Below are positions 27,775-36,400 of a stretch of 64,000 nt of DNA, one piece after another. This DNA is from Polyangiaceae bacterium. Lineage in GTDB: Bacteria > Myxococcota_A > Polyangia > Polyangiales > Polyangiaceae. Location: assembly GCA_016719945.1 (NCBI GenBank), contig JADJYE010000007.1, positions 186,001-250,000 on the forward strand, read 5' to 3'. Numbering within the stretch: the stretch's first letter is position 1; the number at the start of each line of letters is the position of its first letter. The notes under the pieces were generated by a model. The model saw nothing but the letters and a program-made list of their open reading frames with translations. It searched no databases and was not told the DNA's origin. A program made the position numbers and the translations under genes.

Positions 27775-28936
27775 GCTCGACCTCACCACCTTCAAATGCT
27801 TCTCGCGACTCACCCTGCCGCTCGCTCCGCTCACGATCCTCTCGGGGCGGAACTCGTCGGGCAAGTCCTCCATCCTCCAGTCGATCCTGCTGTTGCACCA
27901 GACCGCGGTCGAGTCCGAGTGGAGCGAAGAGCTCCGGCTCAACGGACGCATGATGGCGCTGGGCACGGCGCGAGACGTCGTGGACAAGGTCCACGGGCAC
28001 CTCGACTTCTCCATCGGCTTGTCGACGCGTGAGGCCACGGCGCGCTGGACCTTTCGTAGCGAGGACCGCGCCGCGCTCTCCGCGAAGATCCGACAGCTCG
28101 ACGTCGGCCCGCGCGGAGCGCCGCCGGAGGTGTCGATGGGGTCGGACGAGCCCAAGCGCTACCTCCTCCCCCATGGTCCCGGGGCTCCTCCCGGCTCGGC
28201 TTCGCTCGCCGAGGCGCTCCAGAGCATCCAGTACGTCAGCGCCGAGCGCATGGGGCCGAGGGAGACGTATCCCCTGCTCGAGCCCACTGTACGGGCGGTG
28301 GGCGCGCGGGGCGAGAACGTGCCCTCCATCCTCTACTGGCTGGGCGATGAGGCGGCGGCCCCGCGCCTGCTGACCGACCGCGCGCCCCCAACCCTGCGGC
28401 GACAGCTCGAGGCGCGCATGGGTGACTTCTTCCCCGGCTGCGGCCTCGACGTCCAGCTCGTGCCCATGGCGAACCAGCTCACGCTCGCCCTGCGCATGGA
28501 CAGCGCGACCTCGTTTCATCGGCCTCAGCACGTCGGGTTCGGCCTGACACAGACCTTGCCTATCCTCATGGCGCCGCTGGTCGCCCGAGAAGGAGAGACC
28601 ATCCTGCTCGAGAACCCGGAGATCCACCTGCACCCGAGCGGCCAGTCCCAGATCGGGCGCTTCCTCGCGGAGGTGGCGTCGAAGGGCACGCAGGTGCTCG
28701 TCGAGACGCACAGCGACCACGTGCTCAATGGCATCCGCCGCGCGGTGCGCGATGGCCTCCTGCCGCCGGATCAGCTCGCGATCCACTTTCTCTCCCGGAC
28801 CGAGGGTCAGTCTGCGCCCGCCTTGCTCACGCCGCGCATCGATCGCCGCGGGCGGATCGAGCAGTGGCCCGATGGCTTCTTCGATCAGCTCGATCGGGAC
28901 CTGATGGAGCTGGCGGACTGGGGTGAAGACGGGTGA
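27764..28936 (+). CDS. AAA ATPase with DUF3696 (OLD/RecF-like)
   Basis: A 390-residue SMC/ABC-type ATPase. Walker A is LSGRNSSGKSSIL (about residues 26-38). The signature and Walker B region is TILLENPEIHLHPSGQSQIG (about 280-299), followed by VLVETHSDHVLNGIRRAVR. The C-terminal DUF3696 mark is RIEQWPDGFFDQLDRDLMEL. Such ATPases pair with nuclease or DUF262 partners in phage-defence loci. It overlaps the DUF262 gene upstream by 11 bases and the next gene downstream by 4 bases (GTGA), so the three are a translationally coupled operon. The likely role is an ATP-dependent sensor or switch for the DUF262 effector. Confidence 0.9.
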   Translation: MLTELDLTTFKCFSRLTLPLAPLTILSGRNSSGKSSILQSILLLHQTAVESEWSEELRLNGRMMALGTARDVVDKVHGHLDFSIGLSTREATARWTFRSEDRAALSAKIRQLDVGPRGAPPEVSMGSDEPKRYLLPHGPGAPPGSASLAEALQSIQYVSAERMGPRETYPLLEPTVRAVGARGENVPSILYWLGDEAAAPRLLTDRAPPTLRRQLEARMGDFFPGCGLDVQLVPMANQLTLALRMDSATSFHRPQHVGFGLTQTLPILMAPLVAREGETILLENPEIHLHPSGQSQIGRFLAEVASKGTQVLVETHSDHVLNGIRRAVRDGLLPPDQLAIHFLSRTEGQSAPALLTPRIDRRGRIEQWPDGFFDQLDRDLMELADWGEDG

Positions 28937-29886
28937 GCTTTCTGCTGAACGACCGTTCGTTTCACGGACAGTTCGCGACCCTCGAGCTGTTCTACGCGGC
29001 GATGCGGGCCGTCATGCGCATCCGCAGGACCGCCCTCGCGGAGGGGCACGAGCTGGAGTGTCATCGCAGCGTCGGCGGCCGCGCGGTGACCCCGGCTCAT
29101 GACCTGTTCGAGGCGGTCCGCGCATGCGCGGAGCGCGATCAACGCGTCGCGGTGCTGCAGTGGCTCAGCGGCCGAGGGCCGTTCTGGGACGACGCGCGCG
29201 AGCACTCCGCCGACCGCTGGTACGAGGCCCTGGGCGACGTGGTCACCGACAGCGCCGTCGCCGAGGCCGCCGAGCGGATCCGCAACGGCAGAGCGACCGA
29301 TCTGGTGAGCGCGAGCCCGAGCGACTGGCTGTCTACGCCGCTGGTCGTCGAGGAGGTCGACGGGGCGGGCAGCAGAATACCCACCCCGGTCGAGAACCAC
29401 TGGACCACGAGCACCGTCGAGGCGCGGGCGCGTGAGCTCCGGGGCCCGATCGGGAGCTGGGCCGATCTCGAGGCGCGCTGCCGCCGGGTCAGCCGCTTGG
29501 TGTTCGCGGACGACAGCTTCGCGCCGCTCGGCTCCGAGCCGTTCCACCGCGGGCTCGCGGAAGAGATCCTGACGCGCGTCGAGACCCTCGGGCGCCTCAC
29601 GGCGTGTCTCACGCGGGATGGGCAGCTGAGCGCCGCAGGGCTCGCGCTCCAGCAGCAGTTCTGCGTGGGCGACAAGGCCTGGTTCACCGACTCCTCAGCA
29701 GGCGAGAAGATCGACTTCAAGGATGACCTCACCTTCCGCGACCCGTTGCGCCCGGGGGAGCGGCTCTTCTGCACCTGGCACGGCAAGGTGAAGAACCGGC
29801 AGATCCGCATCCACTACAGCTGGCCCGTCCCCGCGGGCGAGGTCGTGCGCGTGGTCTACGTCGGGCCGAAGATCACCAAGAGGTAG
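28933..29886 (+). CDS. Hypothetical third protein of the DUF262-DUF3696 module
   Basis: A 317-residue protein starting with the GTG at 28933, overlapping the ATPase stop (GTGA). It is mostly helical to residue 240. The C-terminus is distinctive: WFTDSSAGEKIDFKDDLTF, FCTWHGKVKNRQIRIHYSWP and VVYVGPKITKR. This pattern (His-Gly-Lys, Ile-His-x-Ser-Trp-Pro, Gly-Pro-Lys-Ile) recurs in proteins next to ATPases in defence loci, as far as I recall, but I cannot name the family. I see no catalytic signature. Operon position makes it a required partner of the DUF262-DUF3696 pair. Confidence 0.8.
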   Translation: MSFLLNDRSFHGQFATLELFYAAMRAVMRIRRTALAEGHELECHRSVGGRAVTPAHDLFEAVRACAERDQRVAVLQWLSGRGPFWDDAREHSADRWYEALGDVVTDSAVAEAAERIRNGRATDLVSASPSDWLSTPLVVEEVDGAGSRIPTPVENHWTTSTVEARARELRGPIGSWADLEARCRRVSRLVFADDSFAPLGSEPFHRGLAEEILTRVETLGRLTACLTRDGQLSAAGLALQQQFCVGDKAWFTDSSAGEKIDFKDDLTFRDPLRPGERLFCTWHGKVKNRQIRIHYSWPVPAGEVVRVVYVGPKITKR

Positions 29887-29925
29887 GTTGCGACGCCCGG
29901 GGGGCGCGCCTAGCCTCGCCCATCG

Positions 29926-30291
29926 ATGAGCTTCCACTTGGCGCAGGAGGGCGTGGCCGCGACCTGGGAGGGCGTCGTGGAGGAGCTGGGCGACGCTGAG
30001 CTCGTCGCTCGGCTCTACGACCTGACGGATCCCTCCCGCGAACCCGAGGTCGCGACCTTCTCGCTCGACGAGCTGAGCGACGACGACCTCCCGCTCGCGA
30101 AGCCCGGAGCCGTCTTCTATTGGTCGATCGGCCATCGCATCGAACCCCACGGTCAGAAGAAGACGGAGAGCGTGATCCGCTTCCGTCGTCTACCGGCCTG
30201 GTCCACCGGCGACATCCGGCGGCTCCAACGTGAGCAGGCGCAGGGGGGAGACGACATCAGCCAGGTCTTCGGAGAGGAGACCGCCGGATAA
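29926..30291 (+). CDS. Small hypothetical protein closing the DUF262 operon
   Basis: A 121-residue acidic protein starting at 29926, 39 bases after the preceding stop. The first half contains ATWEGVVEELGDAELVARL, the middle GAVFYWSIGHRIEPHGQKK, and then SVIRFRRLPAWSTGDIRRL. The VFYWSIGH segment followed by Gly-Gln resembles small proteins that accompany ATPase/DUF262 defence operons, but I do not recognise a named family. It converges with the four-gene minus-strand module, whose end lies only 32 bases away, so there is no room for a long terminator. Confidence 0.65.
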   Translation: MSFHLAQEGVAATWEGVVEELGDAELVARLYDLTDPSREPEVATFSLDELSDDDLPLAKPGAVFYWSIGHRIEPHGQKKTESVIRFRRLPAWSTGDIRRLQREQAQGGDDISQVFGEETAG

Positions 30292-30323
30292 GGTCGAGGT
30301 CGAGGTCGAGGTGCTCAGGTCGT

Positions 30324-31019
30324 TCAGGCGAACGCAACCTGGGAGTCGCAGCGCGGACTACCCGTCCTCCCGAGCGAGAGCCTCAAGCAGAGCGCGGTGC
30401 GTCTCCGAGCGCAGCGGGCTCGAAGTGTAATGGAGGCGTCGTCCTCCGGCTTGGAGGCCAGACGCGGCTCGAACACGAATGCCTGCGGCACCTGCAGCCC
30501 ATGGATCGTCGTCGTCCCGAAGACATCCAGATGGAACTTGTCGGTCACTGATGCGCGAACGCCCGGCCCGTCGCGATTCATGTAGTCCCGAATCAGCTCA
30601 ATTCCCCCAAAGCGGCGACGAAGGAGATCAGGACAGGTAAACACAATGGTCGTCTTGTAGGCCCACCCACCGGCCAGCCCCCCATTCTCCTCATCCTCAC
30701 CCGCGAGGCGCCCGAGCAAGGACCAAAGCTCGTTGACGGCGTCGATCGCATCGCCGGTTTCGCCGTACACGACCGCGGCGATCTCCACCTCGGCGATCGT
30801 GGCCTGCTTGACCTCGATCTCGCGCGACTCGGAGAGCTTGAGACGAAAACCTCTGAGCTCGACGGATGGACGCTCCGAGTCGATGAAGCCCGCGCCGCGC
30901 GCGCCAAGCTCCTTCTGGAAGGCTTCCACGCGCCCAGCGATGTACCGATAGAGGCGGGGCTGGTCCTCCGCGAAGACGTGCGACGCCAACGCCTCACAGC
31001 GCACGACCCTCAGGCTCAT
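30324..31019 (-). CDS. Hypothetical protein, last gene of the nitrilase module; probable 3' frameshift
   Basis: A 231-residue reading beginning at the ATG at 31019, which overlaps the previous stop (ATGA). Residues 1-195 are coherent: LASHVFAEDQPRLYRYIAGR, REIEVKQATIAEVEIAAVVY, VTDKFHLDVFGTTTIHGLQV. After EDDAS the sequence turns into Arg/Cys noise. Adding one base at about 30431 (in CTCC) restores a natural tail, HYTSSPLRSETHRALLEALA, ending at 30358. The corrected protein would be 220 residues. I do not recognise the family. It is probably a sensor or specificity partner in the same operon as the nitrilase-like protein. Confidence 0.65.
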   Translation of the reverse strand: MSLRVVRCEALASHVFAEDQPRLYRYIAGRVEAFQKELGARGAGFIDSERPSVELRGFRLKLSESREIEVKQATIAEVEIAAVVYGETGDAIDAVNELWSLLGRLAGEDEENGGLAGGWAYKTTIVFTCPDLLRRRFGGIELIRDYMNRDGPGVRASVTDKFHLDVFGTTTIHGLQVPQAFVFEPRLASKPEDDASITLRARCARRRTALCLRLSLGRTGSPRCDSQVAFA

Positions 31020-31795
31020 GAGAGGTTCAGGGCCCCGGACCGACCGCGCGCGCCACTTGGGAGCGGACCAACTGTGACGACGCTTCCCTGCGTGGTGGTG
31101 TGCGGGATTGGGGCTGCCGTGAACGGAGCGTCCGCCTGCTCAGCGCGGTCTGCACGTTCGCCGCGCCCCGCGCTGTCGGCTCGCGTGCGAGCTGCGAGCG
31201 GATGAGCGCGCAGGTGTCGGGCCGCCTCGGGTTCCGTCACACCGAGCTGCGACGCCAAGAACGCCGCGGCGCCCACCTTGTCGAGCTTGGAGGCAGTGGT
31301 GACCACCCTCGCGTGTTCGACCTTCTCCCACCAGCGCAGCGGGGCAGGGCTCACCAGCTCCCGCGCGAGCGCGCGCGCCGACGGCCGAATGTCCACCGCG
31401 CCAGTCTTGAGCACTCGAAGAACACCGACATCGATCAGCTCCTTGGACCCTGGTGTCTCGTCAACCTCGGCACGGGTCACCTGACCGCGCGCGAGGAGGG
31501 CAGAGAAGAGAACCTCCGCCTGCTCTGCGTGCTCGACGAAGAAGCGCCGCAAGACCAGCTCGGATCTTCCGAGATCAGACCGAGCTAGCGCCCGCAGGAA
31601 CGCCTCGGCGACGCTGAGCATCAGGAGCCTGTCACCGGCGGCGCTGTCGGCCGCGAGGCGGACGCGCTCGAGCAGGCCGTGCAGCGCGACGACGTTACCT
31701 TCGACCGCGTGGCGACGAGCCGCCTGGGCAAGCCCGGTCAGCTCCTCTGCAAGTTGGCGGGGGGAAGCGGAGAATTCCATCGACGAGCTCGACAT
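31016..31795 (-). CDS. Hypothetical helical protein with possible winged helix
   Basis: A 259-residue protein. The N-terminal 150 residues are all-helical (ELTGLAQAARRHAVEGNVVA, GDRLLMLSVAEAFLRALARS). A segment around residues 85-135 reads like a winged helix (AEQAEVLFSALLARGQVTRA, GVLRVLKTGAVDI). A second helix-turn-like part, LDKVGAAAFLASQLGVTEPE, follows. The C-terminal 60 residues are low-complexity. The gene lies 27 bases after the nitrilase-like gene and overlaps the next gene by 4 bases. It may bind DNA or bridge the partners. The name is not recognised. Confidence 0.65.
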   Translation of the reverse strand: MSSSSMEFSASPRQLAEELTGLAQAARRHAVEGNVVALHGLLERVRLAADSAAGDRLLMLSVAEAFLRALARSDLGRSELVLRRFFVEHAEQAEVLFSALLARGQVTRAEVDETPGSKELIDVGVLRVLKTGAVDIRPSARALARELVSPAPLRWWEKVEHARVVTTASKLDKVGAAAFLASQLGVTEPEAARHLRAHPLAARTRADSAGRGERADRAEQADAPFTAAPIPHTTTQGSVVTVGPLPSGARGRSGALNLS

Positions 31796-31822
31796 TAGAG
31801 ACCGTGGGAGTCTACACCCAGT

Positions 31823-33238
31823 TTACGAGACGCGCAGCGAGCGCGCTCCACCCGCCCTGCTCACCGCCACGACCTGAACGGGCGCGTCGCCCCGTTCGGG
31901 GCTGGCCAGATCGCGCGCCGACAACGTCCAGGTGCAGCGCGTGGCGCCTCGAATCGGCGCGTACACCGCGGCCACGTCGTCGAGAGGACCCGGAGACGAT
32001 GCCGTACCCGTCACGGGGTTGATCCCGACCGTGATCGCGGACTGACGAGCGCCGAGCAGCCGGGCTTCCTCGATGATGAAGTCGAGCCGCTTGGAGTAGG
32101 CCGGGATCGCCACGAGACTTGCCCCCAGGACCCGGTTCAACAGCATCGGCATGTCCGACCGCACGTCACGACATACGTTGACGACCAGGCGACCCACCGG
32201 AGTGTCGAGGTATGGATACGCCAAGGACCGTCGGGGAAGGATGTCCTCCATGCCGAGCGTCGAGTGAGTGAACGGCTCGACCTTCTCGTAGCGGAACAGC
32301 TCTTCGCCAGCGGAGTCTAGCGCCACGGCCTCGTTGGCGTAGGCGTCGTCTTCGCGCACCCGGTGCGTCAGGCCCGCCACGGTCAGACACGGGTAGCGTC
32401 TGGCTGTCGCTTGGAGGCATCCGCGCAGGTCTTGCTCGTCCGACGGATCGAGGGCGAGCTCGGGGAACACCGCGATGTGGACACGCGAGGCGCAGAGCGC
32501 ATCGACGACGCCGCGCAGCAGCCCCGCTGGGGCGCCACCCTTGACCCCCTCAACCGCAAAGCGGCCCGTCCGTGGCTGGACGACCAGACCCGAGAGCTCG
32601 TGTCGTCGATACGCGACCAGTCCAATCCGCAGCTCGTCATCGTCGCACGCACGCTGCAGCGCTTGCTCGAGCAGTGCAGGAGCCCGAAGTGGCGTAAGGG
32701 CAAGGGCGGGGCCGAACGCCTCGAGATGTCGCGTATCCCCGAGGTACCAGAAGGTTCTCATCCATCGGCGGCACGCCGCGATCGGCGTCATCTGGCCGAG
32801 CGACGGTGGCGCCTCGTCGCCATCGTCCAAGAATGGAGTCGGACGTAGGGAGACAGCCGGATCTAGTGGGTCCGCCGGGAGGAGCTTCCCCGAGTAGGCC
32901 TCGTCGACCGCGTGTGCCGAGAGGAACATAGCTCGGGCCCGGTCCGAGATGGCTTCGATTCGGCTGCGAAACGTCTCTCGCTCAGCCCGTCGAACGCGGT
33001 GTCGGTGTCGTTGGTCGCGGGCCGCCAGATCGAGGAAGAACCCTTGCAGCGCTGCGAGCTCGGCAGCGGTCGACCAGCCGAGGGACGCAACCGCGCCGGG
33101 CTCGGTCCTCAGGAGCAGCGCCACGTCCGCCCCCTGCAGTCCTTCGAAGGCCCGCCGAAAGCAGAAGGCGAAGAGACGGGCGATCGTCCCGACTCCCTCG
33201 AGCTCGTTGTCGAAGCTGGGGTGTACCGGCCTTCTCAC
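31823..33238 (-). CDS. Nitrilase-superfamily (CN hydrolase) protein inside the defence island
   Basis: A 471-residue protein. I chose the GTG at 33238, which overlaps the stop of a 52-codon ORF (GTGA); a GTG at 33262 is also possible. The N-terminal 220 residues are unassigned and helical. The C-terminal half is a carbon-nitrogen hydrolase with all three catalytic positions: Glu in VHIAVFPELALDP, Lys in LFRYEKVEPFTHS and Cys in VVNVCRDVRSDMP. These enzymes cleave nitriles, amides or carbamoyl groups. Such a fold between halves of DISARM is unusual. It may act on a nucleotide-derived or protein amide signal, which is inference. Confidence 0.82.
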   Translation of the reverse strand: MRRPVHPSFDNELEGVGTIARLFAFCFRRAFEGLQGADVALLLRTEPGAVASLGWSTAAELAALQGFFLDLAARDQRHRHRVRRAERETFRSRIEAISDRARAMFLSAHAVDEAYSGKLLPADPLDPAVSLRPTPFLDDGDEAPPSLGQMTPIAACRRWMRTFWYLGDTRHLEAFGPALALTPLRAPALLEQALQRACDDDELRIGLVAYRRHELSGLVVQPRTGRFAVEGVKGGAPAGLLRGVVDALCASRVHIAVFPELALDPSDEQDLRGCLQATARRYPCLTVAGLTHRVREDDAYANEAVALDSAGEELFRYEKVEPFTHSTLGMEDILPRRSLAYPYLDTPVGRLVVNVCRDVRSDMPMLLNRVLGASLVAIPAYSKRLDFIIEEARLLGARQSAITVGINPVTGTASSPGPLDDVAAVYAPIRGATRCTWTLSARDLASPERGDAPVQVVAVSRAGGARSLRVS

Positions 33239-33393
33239 GCGGCTCCCGGAGGGGCACAGCACGCGCTAGCCATTCCGCACACTCCCACTGCCGGCCTGAA
33301 GTTCTCGCGCGGGCCGCTGTAGCCATAGGCCTCCGCGAGCGCGCGGACGGTGCGGTCATCGAAGGCGTTCCACGAGAAGCGATACTTCGGCAT
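33235..33393 (-). CDS. 52-residue ORF leading the nitrilase operon
   Basis: A short gene between drmMI and the nitrilase-like gene. A GGGAGGG ribosome site stands about 8 bases before the ATG at 33393, and the stop overlaps the GTG of the next gene. The N-terminus MPKYRFSWNAFDDRTVRALA and EAYGYSG looks like the start of a real soluble domain. The second half (RENFRPAVGVCGMASACCAP) looks unnatural, so the gene may itself be truncated or shifted. Known families with a similar YRFSW start are longer, as I recall. Confidence 0.45.
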   Translation of the reverse strand: MPKYRFSWNAFDDRTVRALAEAYGYSGPRENFRPAVGVCGMASACCAPPGAA

Positions 33394-33438
33394 CGGTCAT
33401 CCCTCCCAGACTTGTCCTGAGCCCCAACGTCCCGGCGC

Positions 33439-36400
33439 TCACCCCACGACTCGATACTTCGCCCCGCGGCGCTCGCCTTGCTGCTCGACGACGCCGGCGG
33501 CGCGCAGCTCCTCGATGGCGTCCCGCCACTCGGCCTCGTCGAGGCCGCTCCGTTCGAGCAGATCACTCTTGCCCAGCGGCTGCGTCGCGCCGCGCAGGGC
33601 GCGCCAGAGCTTCTTCGCGGCCGCGCTGAGCGGTGGCGCGTCCGTGGCTGGAGCCTTCGCAGCCGTAGCCGCGGCCGCAGCCGGCGCCACCGGCGGCGGG
33701 GCGTCGAAGCCGAGGCCGAGCTGGGGCCTGTCTGCCTTGCTCTTGCGCCCCTTTGCCGGCCCGCTAGGCGCGGCGCTCGCTGGTCGCGTCGAGGCAGGCG
33801 GCGTCGAGGCGCGCGCCGCGGGCTTCGCGGCGCTCTTCGGCCTGGCCTTGCCCCTGGCTGACGTCGGCGCGCCCTCGGCGTCGGGGTGAAGGCCGGCGGC
33901 GACCTCCTCGCCGTAGCGCTGGTGGTTCAGCTCGAGCAGGCGATCCAGCAGCTCGACCCGCGCGACCTCGCCGACCGTGAAGCGCCTGCCCTGCCGGGTC
34001 TCGTGGAAGCCGTGGCCCAGATCGAGATCGTCCCAGCCATAAGCGGCGAGCACCGCGAGGTCGAGCTCGACGTGCAGGTCGCGCAGCGTCTGAATGCCAG
34101 GATCGCGGTCGTCCGCGTCGTGGAAGCGGTTGTAGGTCGCCGTCAGGCCTTGCTGGTTGGCCTTCATCAGGGCCGCGCGGTGGGAGTGGTAGCGCTCGCC
34201 GATCGACTCGAGGGAGGTGAGGTCGCGAGGGAAGGGGAACGTCTCGAAGCAGTCGGATGGGGTGTATCGAGGATCGCCTTTGAGTGTTGCGCCATAACGA
34301 AGCGCCCAGGAGGCGTGAACATTCGAGATCAGCGCCGAGAACCCGCCGAACGTCGGCACGACAAACACGGGAAGTGTTTGGTCAACCACAAATCTGTTCT
34401 CAAGAAACACGAATGAGTTGTGCTTCCCCGAGAGAGCGCGCACCAAAATGCATGGGAGCGACCCAATCGCCGCGTAGAGCGCAGGCCGCTTCTCTGCGTA
34501 GTGCCACCACCGCTGCGGCATCGGGCGACGAAGCACGAATTCTCCATCGACCCCCCGGCGCTGACGCTCGGGCCGGACCTTTGTGTCAACAATGGCCAAG
34601 CAATCTGGATAGTCAGAGGCGACGGGGCCCCGATACCCCTCCGGCGCGCTCTTCCTGTCGAGGGGCCAGTCGAAGAAGTTGATGACCCAGCGAACCGCCT
34701 GCTGCTCGGGGTGGGTGTTGAGGTCCTGACCATTGAGGTAGGGGAACAGCACGTCCTTGTTGCGGGGGTCCTTGCGGATCAGCGCCGCGGCCTGATCCGG
34801 CGGCATGGTGAAGCCGAGGCCGAGCACGTAAGATCCGATGAACGACTGGCCCTCGTTGGCCTTCAAGCGCTGCGGCTTTCCGAGCGCGCGGCCTGGCGGG
34901 GTGAGCTGGCTGGTCAGGCCGTTCACCGGGCGGTCCTCCAGGAACACCGCCCCGCTCCAGGTGCCCTTGCGCAGCCAGACCGTGGCGACCTCCAGGTTGG
35001 CCTCCCCCGGCCACTTCATGCTCGGGACGGCGCGCGGCAAGGTACAGCCGCTCGCGAGCAGGGCGTCGAGGCCGACCTCGCGGGTGTCCCCCTGGGCGAT
35101 GGTGTTGGTGGCGACCAGGCCGAACTGCCCGTCCGCGCGCAGCAGGCTCGCGGCCCGCAGGAAGAAGTAGGCGCACAGATCCGCGCTGCCCCTGCGGCCA
35201 TCGGCGAGGTGACGGACGAGGTAATCGCGATAGTCGGTGCCGAGCGCCCCGGTGAGGCGCTGCCCTCCCTGGAACGGCGGGTTGCCGACGATCGCGTCGA
35301 AGCCCCCGCGCGCGAAGACCTCCGGGAACACGAGCGGCCAGTGCAGCGGTGTGCGCTCCGAATGGCCCGGTCCCCGGCCCTGCTGGAGGAGGGCCTGGGC
35401 CTTATCGCGGAGCTTCGGCCGCAGCCGGGGACTCAGCCGCGCGCGCGAGCTCGCGCTCGACGTGCTTCTTCGGCGCGAACAAGCTGTGGATCGCGCGGCC
35501 GCGCGCGGGGTCGAGGTGGAAGGTGAGCAGCTGCTCCTTGCCGGTGAGGCCGAGCAGCGAGTCCCCCGAGACGAGCGCATGGTCCAGGAAGGTGAAGGGG
35601 CGGTCCTTCTGCAGGGTGACCAGCCAGAGGGAGAGCTTCGCCATTTCGACCGCCCAGGCGTTCTTGTCGACCCCGAACAGGCAGCGATCGGCGATGAAGC
35701 GACGGGCGATCGCCAGGCGCTCGTCTTGTCGCGCCTGGAGCGCGGTCGGCGGCCGGCTCGGGCGGCCGCGCACGCTCTTCGGCACAGGCTCCTCGGCCGC
35801 CTCGCCGCGGGCCTCGGGCTCGGGCGGTGGGTCGGCGAACAGCGGGCCCTCGACGACGAGCATGCCAGGCAACAGGCCCGTGCGACCCGGCGCCGGCAGC
35901 AGCGGCGGGATCACCACCTCGGTCAGCGCCCCGCGCGACAGCTCCCCGTCCGGCGCGACCAGCACCTCGTGTCCGCCGCGCGCCTCGGCCTCGCCCCATG
36001 CCTCGACCAGACGCTCCGACAGGTAGCGGCACGCCTGCACGAGGAAGGCGCCCGAGCCCATCGCCAGGTCGCACACCCGCAGGGACAAGATCTCTTTCGG
36101 GGACCTGAGGCGCCACTCGGCGGGCGGCTTGCCCTCGGCCGGGCCCTCGTACACCAGCGGCTCGAGGGTGTGCTCGACCACTGGCTCGGTCAGCGTGCGC
36201 GGGGTGTAATGGGTGCCGGTGAGGCGCCGCTCGTCCCCCGCGGTGACGTAGATCGCTCCGTCGCCGAGGACGACCGGCAGATCGTGCGTGTCTCTGCGGA
36301 TCAGGCCGGCCCAGGGCTCGGCCTTCCGGTACAGGTCGGCGCGGCTCTCGCAGGCCTGGAGCAGGCGGCGCTGGTCGTCCTTCTGGGGGACGTACTGGAG

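Noticed and set aside
30292..30311. GGTCGA tandem repeat at the convergent junction
   Set aside because: Only about three short units at the end of a gene; no sign of a CRISPR or a functional array.
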